From the NCBI RefSeq assembly GCF_013377535.1, contig NZ_JABCJE010000001.1, positions 682,001 to 746,000 on the forward strand: DNA of 64,000 bases, given 5' to 3'. This stretch comes from Donghicola mangrovi (lineage in GTDB: Bacteria; Pseudomonadota; Alphaproteobacteria; Rhodobacterales; Rhodobacteraceae). Below, in pieces: positions 42,241-53,470 of the stretch. Position numbers and translations under genes: made by a program. Within the stretch, counting starts at the first letter, position 1, and each line of letters starts with the position of its first letter. The notes beneath the pieces are model-generated. The model had not been told where the DNA came from. It saw only the letters and a list, made by a program, of their open reading frames with translations, and searched no databases.

Positions 42241-42312
42241 TTGACTCAGAGCCGAGTCGCCCATAATAGAGCGCTCTCATAAGAATTCATCCTAAGCACA
42301 GGACCGAGACAC

Positions 42313-42576
42313 ATGGCAAATTCGCCTCAATCCAAAAAGCGCGCCCGCCAGAGCGAACGGCGCTATGCCGTTAACAAGGCCCGCCGCTCGCGGATCCGGA
42401 CCTACCTGCGCAAGGTCGAAGAGGCCATCGCATCGGGCGATCAGCAGGCAGCAATCGCTGCTCTGCGCGACGCTCAGCCCGAACTGATGCGCGGTGTGAC
42501 CAAGGGCCTGGTGCACAAAAACACCGCAGCGCGTAAAATGTCGCGTCTGTCGGCCCGGGTCAAAGCGATCGCATAA
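42313..42576 (+). CDS. rpsT: 30S ribosomal protein S20
   Basis: The 87-residue basic protein starts [39 protein letters not shown] (cited in part) and ends [18 protein letters not shown], the standard S20 pattern. It binds 16S rRNA. It lies upstream of dnaA, with a strong terminator between them, as in many Rhodobacterales. Confidence 0.97.
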   Translation: MANSPQSKKRARQSERRYAVNKARRSRIRTYLRKVEEAIASGDQQAAIAALRDAQPELMRGVTKGLVHKNTAARKMSRLSARVKAIA

Positions 42577-42603
42577 GCAATTCGGTCAGAAAGTCTGACT
42601 GAC

Positions 42604-42634
42604 AAAAAGGCACCACGCAAGTGGTGCCTTTTTT
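42604..42634 (+). terminator. Rho-independent terminator after rpsT
   Basis: A perfect 13-base stem, AAAAAGGCACCAC (42604-42616) with GTGGTGCCTTTTT (42621-42633), closes a GCAA tetraloop and runs into a T run. Confidence 0.95.
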
Positions 42635-43042
42635 CTTTGTTTTTCAAGGGTTTCGCCGATTCTAGGGATTCTTTTTGTGAATCTGAGCGTCAAGAGCGAA
42701 GATCAGTTGCCGCCCTGTAAGCCCAGTTGGTAAGTTGTTCCAGCGAGTCACATCGCACCTGGGGGTCACAGGCAGGCGTCTTTTACCAAAGATGCGAACG
42801 TTGAAACCGCTCCGTCAAAAGGAGTGGAATCGACAACGTTTGCCGTGTCCCCTTGGCCAAGACTAACTGAGTTGGTGTTTTATACCCGGGAAACGTGTGT
42901 GTTCCGGAATCCTTAAGTGTTGCCAGGTGGCATCCCCTTAAGAACGCTGGCTTTTATTTAAAGTTTGCCTGTAGGCGCAGGCAAGCGGTGTGCGTGTCAA
43001 AAGAGATCGTCGAGTTAGACGGCAGAACCTGGAGCGGGAAGA
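42635..43042 (+). promoter_or_regulatory. dnaA upstream region with clustered GANTC sites and hairpins
   Basis: This gene-free stretch holds six GANTC sites (CcrM methylation motif) starting at 42658, 42667, 42679, 42745, 42827 and 42907. Two small hairpins are also present: TGCCA/TGGCA (about 42921-42932) and TTGCCTG/CAGGCAA (about 42964-42984). CTTAAG occurs twice, at about 42912 and 42937. No coding potential is seen. It is probably the dnaA promoter and 5' leader. I see no DnaA-box array, so I do not call it an origin. Confidence 0.55.
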
Positions 43043-44419
43043 ATGACGCAAGAACAGTGGGGCCAGATCCGTCAGGATCTTCGGCAAGTTTTGGGACAGA
43101 ACAACTTTACTGCCTGGATTGAGCCCCTTCAGTTCCACAGCCTGCAAGATGGCATTGCGACCTTTAATGTGCCCACAAACTTTATGGGCAATTACCTAAC
43201 ACAAAATTACTCTGATACGATTTTGTCGTCGATGAACTCGGCCGGCGTTGCTGTGCGCCGTATCCAGTTCGTTGTCGCGTCGCGTCAGCAGGCCAAAGTG
43301 CAATCCGCTCCTGCGGCCCGTGCCAGTGCCGCAAATACCCCCGAGTCGCCCGCGGCCGAGCGCAGCACCGACATGGATCTGCCGGGCGCCCCGCTGGATT
43401 CGCGCTATACCTTCGACCGTTTCGTCGTCGGCAAGCCGAACGAGCTGGCTCATGCTGCCGCGCGCCGCGTTGCCGAAGGTGGCCCTGTCAGCTTTAACCC
43501 GCTGTTCCTCTATGGCGGCGTGGGCTTGGGTAAAACGCACCTGATGCACGCGATTGCGTGGGATCTGCACCTGAAATCCCCGCATCTGAACGTAGTTTAT
43601 CTGTCCGCAGAGCAGTTCATGTACCGCTTTGTTCAGGCGCTGCGTGATCGCAAGATGATGGACTTCAAAGAATTGTTCCGCAGCGTTGACGTGCTGATGG
43701 TCGATGACGTCCAGTTCATCGCCGGCAAGGATTCGACTCAGGAAGAATTCTTTCACACCTTCAACGCGCTGGTGGACCAGAACAAACAGATCATCATTTC
43801 GGCCGACCGCGCGCCGGGTGAGATCAAGGATCTAGAAGATCGAATCAAAAGCCGTCTGCAGTGCGGTCTGGTCGTGGACCTGCACCCGACCGACTATGAA
43901 CTGCGTCTGGGGATTCTGCAGTCCAAGGTGGATGCCTACAAACTCCAATACCCGGAGCTGCAGATCGCGCCCGGCGTTCTGGAATTCCTGGCGCACCGCA
44001 TTTCGACCAACGTGCGTGTGCTCGAGGGCGCTCTGACCCGCCTGTTCGCCTTTGCGTCGCTGGTGGGCCGCGAGATCACTCTGGAGCTCACTCAGGACTG
44101 TTTGGCGGACGTTCTGCGCGCCAGCGATCGCAAGATCACGGTCGAGGAAATCCAGCGCAAGGTTGCCGAGCATTTCAACATCCGCCTCAGCGATATGATC
44201 GGCCCCAAGCGTGTGCGCAGCTTTGCGCGTCCCCGTCAGGTGGCGATGTATCTGTGCAAGCAGCTGACAACCCGTTCGCTGCCCGAGATCGGCCGCCGCT
44301 TTGGTGGACGTGACCACACCACCGTTATGCACGGTGTCCGCAAGATCGAGGAACTGAAGGTCAAAGACCATCAGATGGCCGAAGATCTGGAGCTTTTGCG
44401 CCGCTCTTTAGAGGCGTAA
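43043..44419 (+). CDS. dnaA: Chromosomal replication initiator DnaA
   Basis: The 458-residue protein has an N-terminal domain I (MTQEQWGQIRQDLRQVLGQNNFTAWIEPL), a variable linker (about 85-115) and an AAA+ domain with FVVGKPNELAHAAARRVAE. Walker A is GGVGLGKTHL near residue 160 and Walker B/sensor is VLMVDDVQFIAGK. The C-terminal DNA-binding domain carries the signature GGRDHTTVMHGVRKIE. It opens the replication origin. GGAGCGGGAAG precedes the ATG. dnaN follows after 113 bases. Confidence 0.98.
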   Translation: MTQEQWGQIRQDLRQVLGQNNFTAWIEPLQFHSLQDGIATFNVPTNFMGNYLTQNYSDTILSSMNSAGVAVRRIQFVVASRQQAKVQSAPAARASAANTPESPAAERSTDMDLPGAPLDSRYTFDRFVVGKPNELAHAAARRVAEGGPVSFNPLFLYGGVGLGKTHLMHAIAWDLHLKSPHLNVVYLSAEQFMYRFVQALRDRKMMDFKELFRSVDVLMVDDVQFIAGKDSTQEEFFHTFNALVDQNKQIIISADRAPGEIKDLEDRIKSRLQCGLVVDLHPTDYELRLGILQSKVDAYKLQYPELQIAPGVLEFLAHRISTNVRVLEGALTRLFAFASLVGREITLELTQDCLADVLRASDRKITVEEIQRKVAEHFNIRLSDMIGPKRVRSFARPRQVAMYLCKQLTTRSLPEIGRRFGGRDHTTVMHGVRKIEELKVKDHQMAEDLELLRRSLEA

Positions 44420-44532
44420 TCGCCGCAAACCCTTGACGGGCCGCTCATTCCCTTGGAGAAATCTCATAAAAGGGTTGAGCGGCTTGCCATTTAGGGTACC
44501 TTACCGCTCCCGACAACGACAGGAGCGAGGGA

Positions 44533-45651
44533 ATGAAATTCAGCATCGAACGCGGTGTCCTGGTCAAAGCAGTGGCTCAGGCGCAATCGGTTGTCGAACG
44601 CCGCAACACGATCCCGATCCTCGCGAACGTCTTGATCGAGGCGTCGGGCGAAACGGTTTCGTTCCGTGCCACCGATCTGGATATCGAGGTCGTGGACAAG
44701 GCGCTGGCGCAGGTCGAACAGGCCGGATCGACCACCGTATCCGCCGTCACTCTGCACGAGATCGTCCGCAAATTGCCCGATGGCGCGCTGGTCACCTTGA
44801 CCGATGACGCGGGCAAGGGCCGTCTGACCGTTGAGGCAGGTCGTTCCATGTTCTCGCTGGCGACTTTGCCCAAAGAGGACTTCCCCGTGATGGCGTCCTC
44901 GGAATACCAGACGACATTCAAGGCGCCCGCGCCGGTGCTGCGACGCCTGTTTGATAAGTCCAAATTCGCGATTTCGACCGAAGAGACCCGTTATTATCTG
45001 AACGGCGTCTACATGCATGTTGCGGATGGCGAAGAGGGCCGCGTGCTGCGCTGCGTGGCGACTGATGGTCACCGTCTAGCCCGTATTGATGCGCCGCTGC
45101 CCGCAGAGGCCGAATCCATGCCCGGCGTGATCGTGCCGCGCAAAACTGTGGGCGAATTGCGCAAACTTCTGGATGACGATGAGGCCGAGATCACCGTTTC
45201 GGTATCCGAGACCAAGGTGCGCTTTGCGACTCCGACCATCACGCTGACCTCCAAGGTCATCGACGGCACCTTCCCCGACTACAGCCGCGTGATTCCCATG
45301 GGCAACACCCGCCGCATGGAAGTGGACGCGGGTGACTTTGCCAAGGCAGTGGACCGTGTGGCCACCGTCAGCAGCGAGCGTTCGCGTGCGGTGAAGCTGG
45401 CGCTTGAGGAAGACAAGCTGGTTCTGTCCGTCAACGCCCCCGATAGCGGCGCGGCCGAAGAAGAACTGGTTGTGGCCTACGCGGATGAACGGCTCGAAAT
45501 CGGGTTTAACGCCAAATACCTGCTGGAAATTGCCAGCCAGGTGGACCGCGAAAACGCCGTGTTCATGTTCAACTCGTCCGGCGATCCGACCCTGATGCGC
45601 GAGGGGAATGATACCTCGGCGATCTATGTCGTGATGCCGATGCGCGTCTGA
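44533..45651 (+). CDS. dnaN: DNA polymerase III beta sliding clamp
   Basis: The 372-residue protein starts MKFSIERGVLVKAVAQAQSVVERRNTIPILANVLIEA and has the three repeated clamp domains, ending in DPTLMREGNDTSAIYVVMPMRV. Conserved segments are VLRCVATDGHRLARIDAPLP and IDGTFPDYSRVIP. It is the dimeric processivity clamp. A GAGCGAGGG stretch precedes the ATG. A UUCG-loop terminator follows 9 bases after the stop. Confidence 0.97.
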   Translation: MKFSIERGVLVKAVAQAQSVVERRNTIPILANVLIEASGETVSFRATDLDIEVVDKALAQVEQAGSTTVSAVTLHEIVRKLPDGALVTLTDDAGKGRLTVEAGRSMFSLATLPKEDFPVMASSEYQTTFKAPAPVLRRLFDKSKFAISTEETRYYLNGVYMHVADGEEGRVLRCVATDGHRLARIDAPLPAEAESMPGVIVPRKTVGELRKLLDDDEAEITVSVSETKVRFATPTITLTSKVIDGTFPDYSRVIPMGNTRRMEVDAGDFAKAVDRVATVSSERSRAVKLALEEDKLVLSVNAPDSGAAEEELVVAYADERLEIGFNAKYLLEIASQVDRENAVFMFNSSGDPTLMREGNDTSAIYVVMPMRV

Positions 45652-45660
45652 CCCAGTTGA

Positions 45661-45690
45661 GCGAGGCCCTTCGGGGCCTCGCGCTGTATT
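45661..45690 (+). terminator. Terminator with UUCG tetraloop after dnaN
   Basis: A perfect 9-bp stem, GCGAGGCCC (45661-45669) with GGGCCTCGC (45674-45682), closes a TTCG loop and is followed by TGTATTTT. Confidence 0.85.
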
Positions 45691-45692
45691 TT

Positions 45693-45747
45693 CCGGGCCG
45701 CTGGCCCGGCGGTGCCTCCGGCGGGGGTATTTAGGGCCAGGATGAAA
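45693..45747 (+). repeat. GC-rich intergenic repeat element spanning the recF start
   Basis: CCGGGCC/GGCCCGG (45693-45699 with 45703-45709) is followed by GGTGCCTCCGGCGGGGGTAT (45711-45730) and a tail ending in CAGGATGAA. From memory, many Rhodobacteraceae intergenic regions carry very similar interspersed copies (GCCTCCGGCGGG-x-GTATTT, then a purine-rich tail). Only one copy is seen in this window. The ATG of recF lies within the tail. Confidence 0.5.
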
Positions 45748-46845
45748 GGTCTTTTTCTAAGTCATTTGCGGATGTCTCACTTTCGCTCGCATCGGCGGGC
45801 GGAGCTGTTTTGTGATGGGCGGCCGGTGGCTTTGTACGGGTCCAATGGGGCTGGAAAGACCAATATTCTTGAGGCGGTTTCCCTGTTTTCCCCCGGGCGC
45901 GGGATGCGTAGGGCCAGTGCCGAGGAGATGGCGCGGCGGCCCGAGTCGCTGGGGTGGAAGCTGGTGGGTGCGATCGAGCATGGCGCAGACCGGCATGAGG
46001 CCGAGATTTGGTCGGAAAATGGTGCCGCCCGTCAGCTGAAGTTGAATGACAAGGCGGCGACTCAGTTGGCTTTGGGGCAGATCGCGCGGGTGCTGTGGTT
46101 GGTGCCTTCGATGGATCGGCTGTGGATTGAGGGGGCCGAGGGGCGCAGGCGGTTTCTGGACCGGATGGTTATGAGCTTTTTCCCCGCTCATGCGGAGGCA
46201 TCGCTGATCTATGAAAAGGCGATGCGGGAACGGAATCGCTTGCTGAAGGATCAGAAGCGCGACGCCTATTGGTATGGCGCGCTGGAGGCCCAGATGGCGC
46301 AGGCGGGCGCGCAGATCATGGAGCACCGGCGGTTGGCGCTGGCCTTGGTTTCTGCGGCGCAGAGGGAGGCCGAGACGGCCTTTCCCGTGGCCGATCTGGA
46401 GTTGGTCGAATCCGAGCCGATCGAGGCCGAAGGGTTGGCGCAGGCCTTTGCGGACAGTCGTGGGCGGGATTTGATGGCGGGGCGGACGCTGATAGGGCCC
46501 CACCGGACCGATCTGGAGGGCGTTTATGCGGCCAAAAGCGTGCCTGCCAAGGACTGCTCGACTGGAGAGCAGAAAGCGCTTTTGATTTCTTTGATACTGG
46601 CGAATGCGCGGGCGTTGGCGCAGGATTTCGGCGCGCCGCCGATTTTGCTGCTGGACGAGGTTTCCGCCCATCTGGACGCAAACCGGCGGGCCGCTCTGTA
46701 TGACGAGGTGTGTGCCCTTGGCGCGCAGGCGTGGATGACCGGCACGGGGCCGGAATTGTTCGAGGAATTCAAAGAGCGGGCCCAGTATTTCGAGGTCAGC
46801 GAAGAGGTCGGCATCAGCCGTGTCGAGGAAAGGTTTTTGGGATGA
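45742..46845 (+). CDS. recF: DNA replication and repair protein RecF
   Basis: The 367-residue SMC-like ATPase starts MKGLFLSHLRMSHFRSHRRAELFCDGRPVALYGSNGAGKTN, with Walker A GSNGAGKT. Later marks are LIGPHRTDLEG, the ABC-type signature STGEQKALLISLILANARAL and Walker B ILLLDEVSAHLD. It loads RecA at gapped DNA. The ATG at 45742 follows CCAGG and starts the conserved domain directly. The upstream 10-codon extension lies in the repeat element. It overlaps the VOC gene by ATGA. Confidence 0.95.
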   Translation: MKGLFLSHLRMSHFRSHRRAELFCDGRPVALYGSNGAGKTNILEAVSLFSPGRGMRRASAEEMARRPESLGWKLVGAIEHGADRHEAEIWSENGAARQLKLNDKAATQLALGQIARVLWLVPSMDRLWIEGAEGRRRFLDRMVMSFFPAHAEASLIYEKAMRERNRLLKDQKRDAYWYGALEAQMAQAGAQIMEHRRLALALVSAAQREAETAFPVADLELVESEPIEAEGLAQAFADSRGRDLMAGRTLIGPHRTDLEGVYAAKSVPAKDCSTGEQKALLISLILANARALAQDFGAPPILLLDEVSAHLDANRRAALYDEVCALGAQAWMTGTGPELFEEFKERAQYFEVSEEVGISRVEERFLG

Positions 46846-47258
46846 AGGCGAACAGAGTGACCTTGGTGACCTTGGGGGTCGCTGATCTGGCGCGCGCTCG
46901 GGGCTATTACGAGGCGCTGGGGTGGGAGGTCGAGACCGCGCAGGAGGGCGTGTGTTTCTTTGACCTTGGGGGCACGAAGCTGGGTCTTTATGACAAGGCT
47001 GCACTGGCCGAGGATCTGGGGCGTTCGCCCGCAGACTTGGGCACTGGCGCCATGACCTTGGCCCAGAATTTCGCGACTGAGGCGGATGTGGATGCCGCTT
47101 ATGACGCGGCGCTTGCCGCGGGCGCGACCCCGTGCAAGGCGCCGGAAAAGGTATTCTGGGGCGGGTATTCGGGCACTTTGGCCGACCCCGACGGGCACAT
47201 CTGGGAATACGCGATGAACCCGTTCTGGAAACTTGATGAAGAAGGCAAGCTTGTATGA
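46842..47258 (+). CDS. VOC (glyoxalase/dioxygenase-fold) family protein
   Basis: The 138-residue protein has the VOC beta-alpha-beta-beta-beta modules: MKANRVTLVTLGVADLARARGYYEALGWEVE at the start and FWGGYSGTLADPDGHIWEYAMNPFW in the second half, where the DPDGHIWEY motif provides the metal-ligand Glu. The reaction is unknown; the family includes glyoxalase I, fosfomycin resistance and dioxygenase proteins. It is coupled to recF (ATGA) and to the LysE gene (ATGA), so the three form one transcription unit. Confidence 0.85.
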   Translation: MKANRVTLVTLGVADLARARGYYEALGWEVETAQEGVCFFDLGGTKLGLYDKAALAEDLGRSPADLGTGAMTLAQNFATEADVDAAYDAALAAGATPCKAPEKVFWGGYSGTLADPDGHIWEYAMNPFWKLDEEGKLV

Positions 47259-47875
47259 GTCTCTCGCCCTTTGACCTGCTGCTGTATGCAGGGGCGCTGT
47301 TTATTCTGTTTCTGACGCCGGGGCCGGTGTGGGTGGCCATGGTGGCGCGGGCGCTGTCTGGCGGCTTCAATGCCGCATGGCCGTTGGCATTGGGCGTGGT
47401 GATCGGGGACGTGCTGTGGCCGCTTCTGGCGATCCTTGGGGTGGCGTGGGTGGTGCAGACCTATGACGGAGTGCTGATTGCGCTGCGCTATATCGCGTCT
47501 GTCGTGTTCATCCTGATGGGCGTTGGTCTGATCCGCAAAGCTGACACCTTGCTTAGCGCGGACAGCCGCCTGACCCGGCCAGGTGCGTGGGCCGGTTTTG
47601 TGGCCGGTTTGGCCGCCATTCTGGGCAACCCTAAGGCAATTCTGTTTTACATGGGGATGCTGCCGGGCTTCTTTGACCTGAGCGGCGTGACCCCTATCGA
47701 TATTGTAGCTGTATGTGCCATTTCCGCCTTGGTTCCGCTGATCGGAAACCTGATTTTGGCGGCGTTTGTCGGACGCGCGCGGCGCCTGCTGCAAAGCCCC
47801 GAAGCCTTGAAAAAGACCAACCAGATCGCGGGTGGACTGCTGATTCTGGTGGGCTGCGTGATTCCGCTGCTCTAG
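47255..47875 (+). CDS. LysE/RhtB family amino-acid exporter
   Basis: The 206-residue inner-membrane protein has about six transmembrane helices. LysE-family marks are LFLTPGPVWVAMVARALSGGFNAAWPLALGVVIGD near residues 15-50 (cited in part) and FVAGLAAILGNPKAILFYMGMLPGFFDL near 115. The family exports basic amino acids, homoserine lactone, threonine or similar solutes. The substrate here is unknown. It overlaps the VOC gene by four bases and precedes gyrB by 78. Confidence 0.9.
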   Translation: MSLSPFDLLLYAGALFILFLTPGPVWVAMVARALSGGFNAAWPLALGVVIGDVLWPLLAILGVAWVVQTYDGVLIALRYIASVVFILMGVGLIRKADTLLSADSRLTRPGAWAGFVAGLAAILGNPKAILFYMGMLPGFFDLSGVTPIDIVAVCAISALVPLIGNLILAAFVGRARRLLQSPEALKKTNQIAGGLLILVGCVIPLL

Positions 47876-47929
47876 CGCAATATGTTGGTCATTTGCGTGA
47901 CAATCCGCGCAAGAACTTGTAAAAGCTAG

Positions 47930-50371
<2,442 letters not shown>

Positions 50372-50375
50372 AATC

Positions 50376-50407
50376 AAAGGGCGACGCGGTGCAGCGTCGC
50401 CCTTTTT
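50376..50407. terminator. Terminator after gyrB, bidirectional
   Basis: AAAGGGCGACGC (50376-50387) pairs perfectly with GCGTCGCCCTTT (50394-50405) around GGTGCA, with a T run on the plus strand and, by symmetry, on the minus strand. It lies between the gyrB stop and the convergent gene's stop at 50410. Confidence 0.92.
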
Positions 50408-50409
50408 CG

Positions 50410-51153
50410 TTACATGCCGCACTTTGCCAGTTCTATGGCGTACTGCTCGGGGGTGTCGATGGACTGGTCCCGACGCTGCGCTGCTCTCGCAATCGGGCCA
50501 TGTAGTTTCGCAACTGCCAGCTTTGCATTTCTTTCGAGTCTCTCTTTATTCGAGACTTCGTTTTTACCGTTTGGCAGATAAGAGTAGGTCTTGCCTGATA
50601 GAAGTAATTTCAGATTACTTTTTAAAGTCGATTTCAGTTTCTTTTCGTAGTCCGCGTGGTGCGAAACGTGCTGCATTTCATGTGCCGTCACCACGCGTTT
50701 CAAACAGGCGTGCCGCGTTACAGCCGGAGCAAGCCATACCGCAGGAGCCTCGTTTCCGATCTCGACGGTGATGGATTTGATCCGGATACAGGACCCGCTG
50801 GCGTCACTGTGCTTTTGCCAAGTCACGCTGGTATAGGTATCCCGATCGAAGTGGGTCAGACCCAGGATGCCGCCTGCGCGCAGGGCGGATTTTGCCCCAA
50901 CAGGCGGATTTTTAACAATTTCTGCTTTGGTTGAGGCGCCGGTTACGATGAGCTTTGGCGCTTTGGAGCATTGGTGCTGCAGGGATGAACTGGGCTGAAT
51001 GCCAGCCGTGGCGGGGGCGGCAACCAGTGATGCCGCGCCGATCAGGGCACAGGCAAACAGGTGTCTGGTAGACCCGATTTTGTAGGGGGTGATCTTCTGA
51101 AGAAGTCGAGAAACAGTGCAATCATAAGGAACCATGAATTTTTTCAAATCCAT
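50410..51153 (-). CDS. Secreted HExxH protein (putative zinc metalloprotease-like), copy 1
   Basis: The 247-residue protein starts MDLKKFMVPYDCTVSRLL (GAGGAAACCAGA before the ATG). It has a hydrophobic signal segment at about 30-51 (HLFACALIGAASLVAAPATAG) after an unusually long basic start. The mature part has SGSCIRIKSITVEIGN, PAVWLAPAVTRHACLKRVVTAHEMQHVSHHADYEKKLK (cited in part) and a late CG. The HEMQH fits HExxH, with a second His cluster. The layout resembles DUF922-type predicted secreted zinc proteases, but I am not sure of the family. A paralogue lies beyond ilvD. Confidence 0.6.
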   Translation of the reverse strand: MDLKKFMVPYDCTVSRLLQKITPYKIGSTRHLFACALIGAASLVAAPATAGIQPSSSLQHQCSKAPKLIVTGASTKAEIVKNPPVGAKSALRAGGILGLTHFDRDTYTSVTWQKHSDASGSCIRIKSITVEIGNEAPAVWLAPAVTRHACLKRVVTAHEMQHVSHHADYEKKLKSTLKSNLKLLLSGKTYSYLPNGKNEVSNKERLERNAKLAVAKLHGPIARAAQRRDQSIDTPEQYAIELAKCGM

Positions 51154-51520
51154 TCTGGTTTCCTCGGAGTTTTGGTATTTTGAATTTACGGTTTGGTGGA
51201 GTTTCTTGTAATTGTTACTCGTAAAAGTAGTGTATATTTCCTAAACGAAGGGCAATAGGGGAAAGTTTCAACCGTAAACTATATGAATGCGACTTTTCAA
51301 AAATGTCGTGTACACATCCTTCTTATTGCAATTGATTGCCCGTCTTATCAAGGGCGACACAGGAAACATTCTGTCGCCATCGCTGCGTTGCGGCACATTT
51401 TCGGAAAGTGGAAAGCGCCAAAATCGCAGGAAATTGCCCGCTCTGGCGTGCGCCTGTGGTTGATTTTTCCGTCTGCGGGGTGCAGGTGTCTGTGCGATAG
51501 CCAGACTGAAAGCGAAAGAC
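51154..51520. other. Gap upstream of ilvD, 367 bases
   Basis: The first 150 bases are AT-rich, as expected for the divergent promoters of the HExxH gene and ilvD. I see no convincing gene. A 92-residue frame starting at 51283 runs into ilvD and has no family features. No leader peptide with branched-chain codons and no T-box is evident. The ilvD start has only a weak ribosome binding site (GAAAGCGAAAG). Confidence 0.5.
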
Positions 51521-53359
51521 ATGCCCGCATATCGTTCTCGTACAACCACCCACGGCCGTAACATGGCAGGGGCCCGTGGCCTCTGGCGCGCCACCGGCGT
51601 GAAAAACTCCGACTTCGGCAAGCCGATCATCGCGATCGTTAACAGCTTTACCCAGTTCGTGCCCGGCCACGTCCACCTCAAGGATCTGGGCCAGTTGGTT
51701 GCGCGCGAAGTCGAAGCGGCCGGCGGTATCGCCAAAGAGTTCAACACCATTGCGGTCGATGACGGCATCGCGATGGGCCATGACGGCATGCTGTATTCGC
51801 TGCCCTCGCGCGAACTGATTGCGGACAGCACCGAATACATGGTGAACGCGCACTGCGCCGACGCGATGGTCTGCATCTCGAACTGTGACAAGATCACCCC
51901 CGGTATGTTGATGGCCGCCATGCGCCTGAACATTCCCGCGATTTTTGTTTCGGGTGGCCCGATGGAAGCAGGCAAGGTCACGCTGGACGACGGTCGCACC
52001 ATTGCGTTGGACCTCGTGGATGCGATGGTTGCCGCGGCGGACGACAAAGTCTCGGACACCGATCTGGCCAAGATCGAAGAAGCCGCTTGCCCGACCTGTG
52101 GCTCGTGCTCGGGTATGTTCACCGCGAACTCGATGAACTGTCTGACCGAAGCTCTGGGCCTGTCGCTGCCCGGCAACGGCTCGACCCTCGCGACCCACTC
52201 GGCGCGCAAGGGCCTGTTCCTTGAGGCCGGTCGCCGCATCGTCGAGATCACCAAGCGTTACTACGACGAGAACGACACCAGCGTTCTGCCCCGCAACATC
52301 GCCACCAAAGCCGCGTTCGAGAACGCAATGGCGCTGGATATCGCGATGGGCGGCTCGACCAACACCGTTCTGCACATCCTCGCTGCTGCGATTGAGGGCG
52401 GCGTGGACTTCACCATGGACGACATCGACGCCCTGTCGCGTCGCGTGCCCTGCCTCTGCAAGGTCGCGCCGAACAAAGCGGACGTCCACATGGAAGACGT
52501 GCACCGCGCAGGCGGCATCATCGGTATTCTGGGTGAACTGGCCCGTGGCGGCCTGATCGACCGCAGCTGTTCGACTGTGCACGCGCCGACCCTTGGCGAT
52601 GCGATTGATCAGTGGGACATCGCCGTGTCGCAGAACAACGCAGCGCGCGAACTGTTCCTTGCCGCACCCGGTGGCGTTCCGACCCAGACCGCGTTCAGCC
52701 AGAGCAGCACTTGGCCCGATCTGGACACCGACCGTACCGGTGGCGTGATCCGCTCGGTCGAAACTCCGTTCTCCAAGGACGGTGGTCTGGCAGTTCTGAA
52801 GGGCAACATCGCGCTGGACGGCTGCATCGTGAAAACCGCAGGCGTCGACGAGTCGATCCTGAAGTTCACCGGCCCCGCCAAAGTGTTCGAGAGCCAGGAT
52901 GCTGCCGTCTACGGCATTCTGAACAACAAGGTTCAGGCCGGCGAAGTCGTGGTTATCCGCTACGAAGGCCCCAAGGGCGGCCCCGGCATGCAGGAAATGC
53001 TGTATCCGACCAGCTACCTGAAATCCAAAGGCCTTGGTAAGGCCTGTGCGCTGATCACCGACGGCCGCTTCTCGGGTGGTACTTCGGGTCTGTCGATCGG
53101 CCATGCTTCGCCCGAAGCGGCGGCTGGCGGTACCATCGGTCTGGTCCGTGATGGCGATATCATCGAGATCGACATCCCGAACCGCACCATCAATCTGGCC
53201 GTGGACGAAGCAGAGCTGGCCGCGCGCCGCACCGCTCAGGACGCCGCAGGCTGGAAACCGGTCGAGCAGCGCAAGCGTCAGGTGTCTCAGGCGCTGAAGG
53301 TATACGCTGCGTTTGCTTCGTCGGCAGACAAAGGCGCGGTCCGCGTGCTGCCGGAATAA
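51521..53359 (+). CDS. ilvD: Dihydroxy-acid dehydratase
   Basis: The 612-residue enzyme dehydrates dihydroxy acids in isoleucine, valine and pantothenate synthesis. It starts [26 protein letters not shown]. Family marks are [54 protein letters not shown] (cited in part) with the cysteines that hold the iron-sulfur cluster, and [20 protein letters not shown] near the C-terminus. Length is normal. It is a single gene flanked by two HExxH paralogues on the opposite strand. Confidence 0.97.
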   Translation: MPAYRSRTTTHGRNMAGARGLWRATGVKNSDFGKPIIAIVNSFTQFVPGHVHLKDLGQLVAREVEAAGGIAKEFNTIAVDDGIAMGHDGMLYSLPSRELIADSTEYMVNAHCADAMVCISNCDKITPGMLMAAMRLNIPAIFVSGGPMEAGKVTLDDGRTIALDLVDAMVAAADDKVSDTDLAKIEEAACPTCGSCSGMFTANSMNCLTEALGLSLPGNGSTLATHSARKGLFLEAGRRIVEITKRYYDENDTSVLPRNIATKAAFENAMALDIAMGGSTNTVLHILAAAIEGGVDFTMDDIDALSRRVPCLCKVAPNKADVHMEDVHRAGGIIGILGELARGGLIDRSCSTVHAPTLGDAIDQWDIAVSQNNAARELFLAAPGGVPTQTAFSQSSTWPDLDTDRTGGVIRSVETPFSKDGGLAVLKGNIALDGCIVKTAGVDESILKFTGPAKVFESQDAAVYGILNNKVQAGEVVVIRYEGPKGGPGMQEMLYPTSYLKSKGLGKACALITDGRFSGGTSGLSIGHASPEAAAGGTIGLVRDGDIIEIDIPNRTINLAVDEAELAARRTAQDAAGWKPVEQRKRQVSQALKVYAAFASSADKGAVRVLPE

Positions 53360-53385
53360 TCCGGCCCCGACCCCCAGAACAAAAG

Positions 53386-53413
53386 GAAGCCCCGTCCATT
53401 GTGGCGGGGCTTC
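53386..53413. terminator. Terminator after ilvD
   Basis: GAAGCCCCG (53386-53394) pairs perfectly with CGGGGCTTC (53405-53413) around a 10-base loop, followed by TAGTTTAG on the plus strand. It may serve both ilvD and the convergent gene. Confidence 0.75.
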
Positions 53414-53470
53414 TAGTTTAGGCTTCGGTTGATAGAACGAGGTTAGTCTGAAGCCTCTGGTCTTTCGCTC

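Noticed and set aside
42577-43042. Replication origin upstream of dnaA
   Set aside because: No cluster of DnaA boxes and no AT-rich unwinding element are visible; in alphaproteobacteria the origin is often not next to dnaA.
45757-47370. 537-residue minus-strand frame opposite recF
   Set aside because: It is a shadow of recF, the VOC gene and the LysE gene, which have conserved motifs; the shadow has none.
51283-51561. 92-residue frame upstream of ilvD
   Set aside because: It overlaps the ilvD start, has no ribosome binding site and no recognisable features.
51323-53104. 593-residue minus-strand frame
   Set aside because: It is the antisense of ilvD, rich in His/Gln/Arg as expected for a shadow frame in high-GC DNA.
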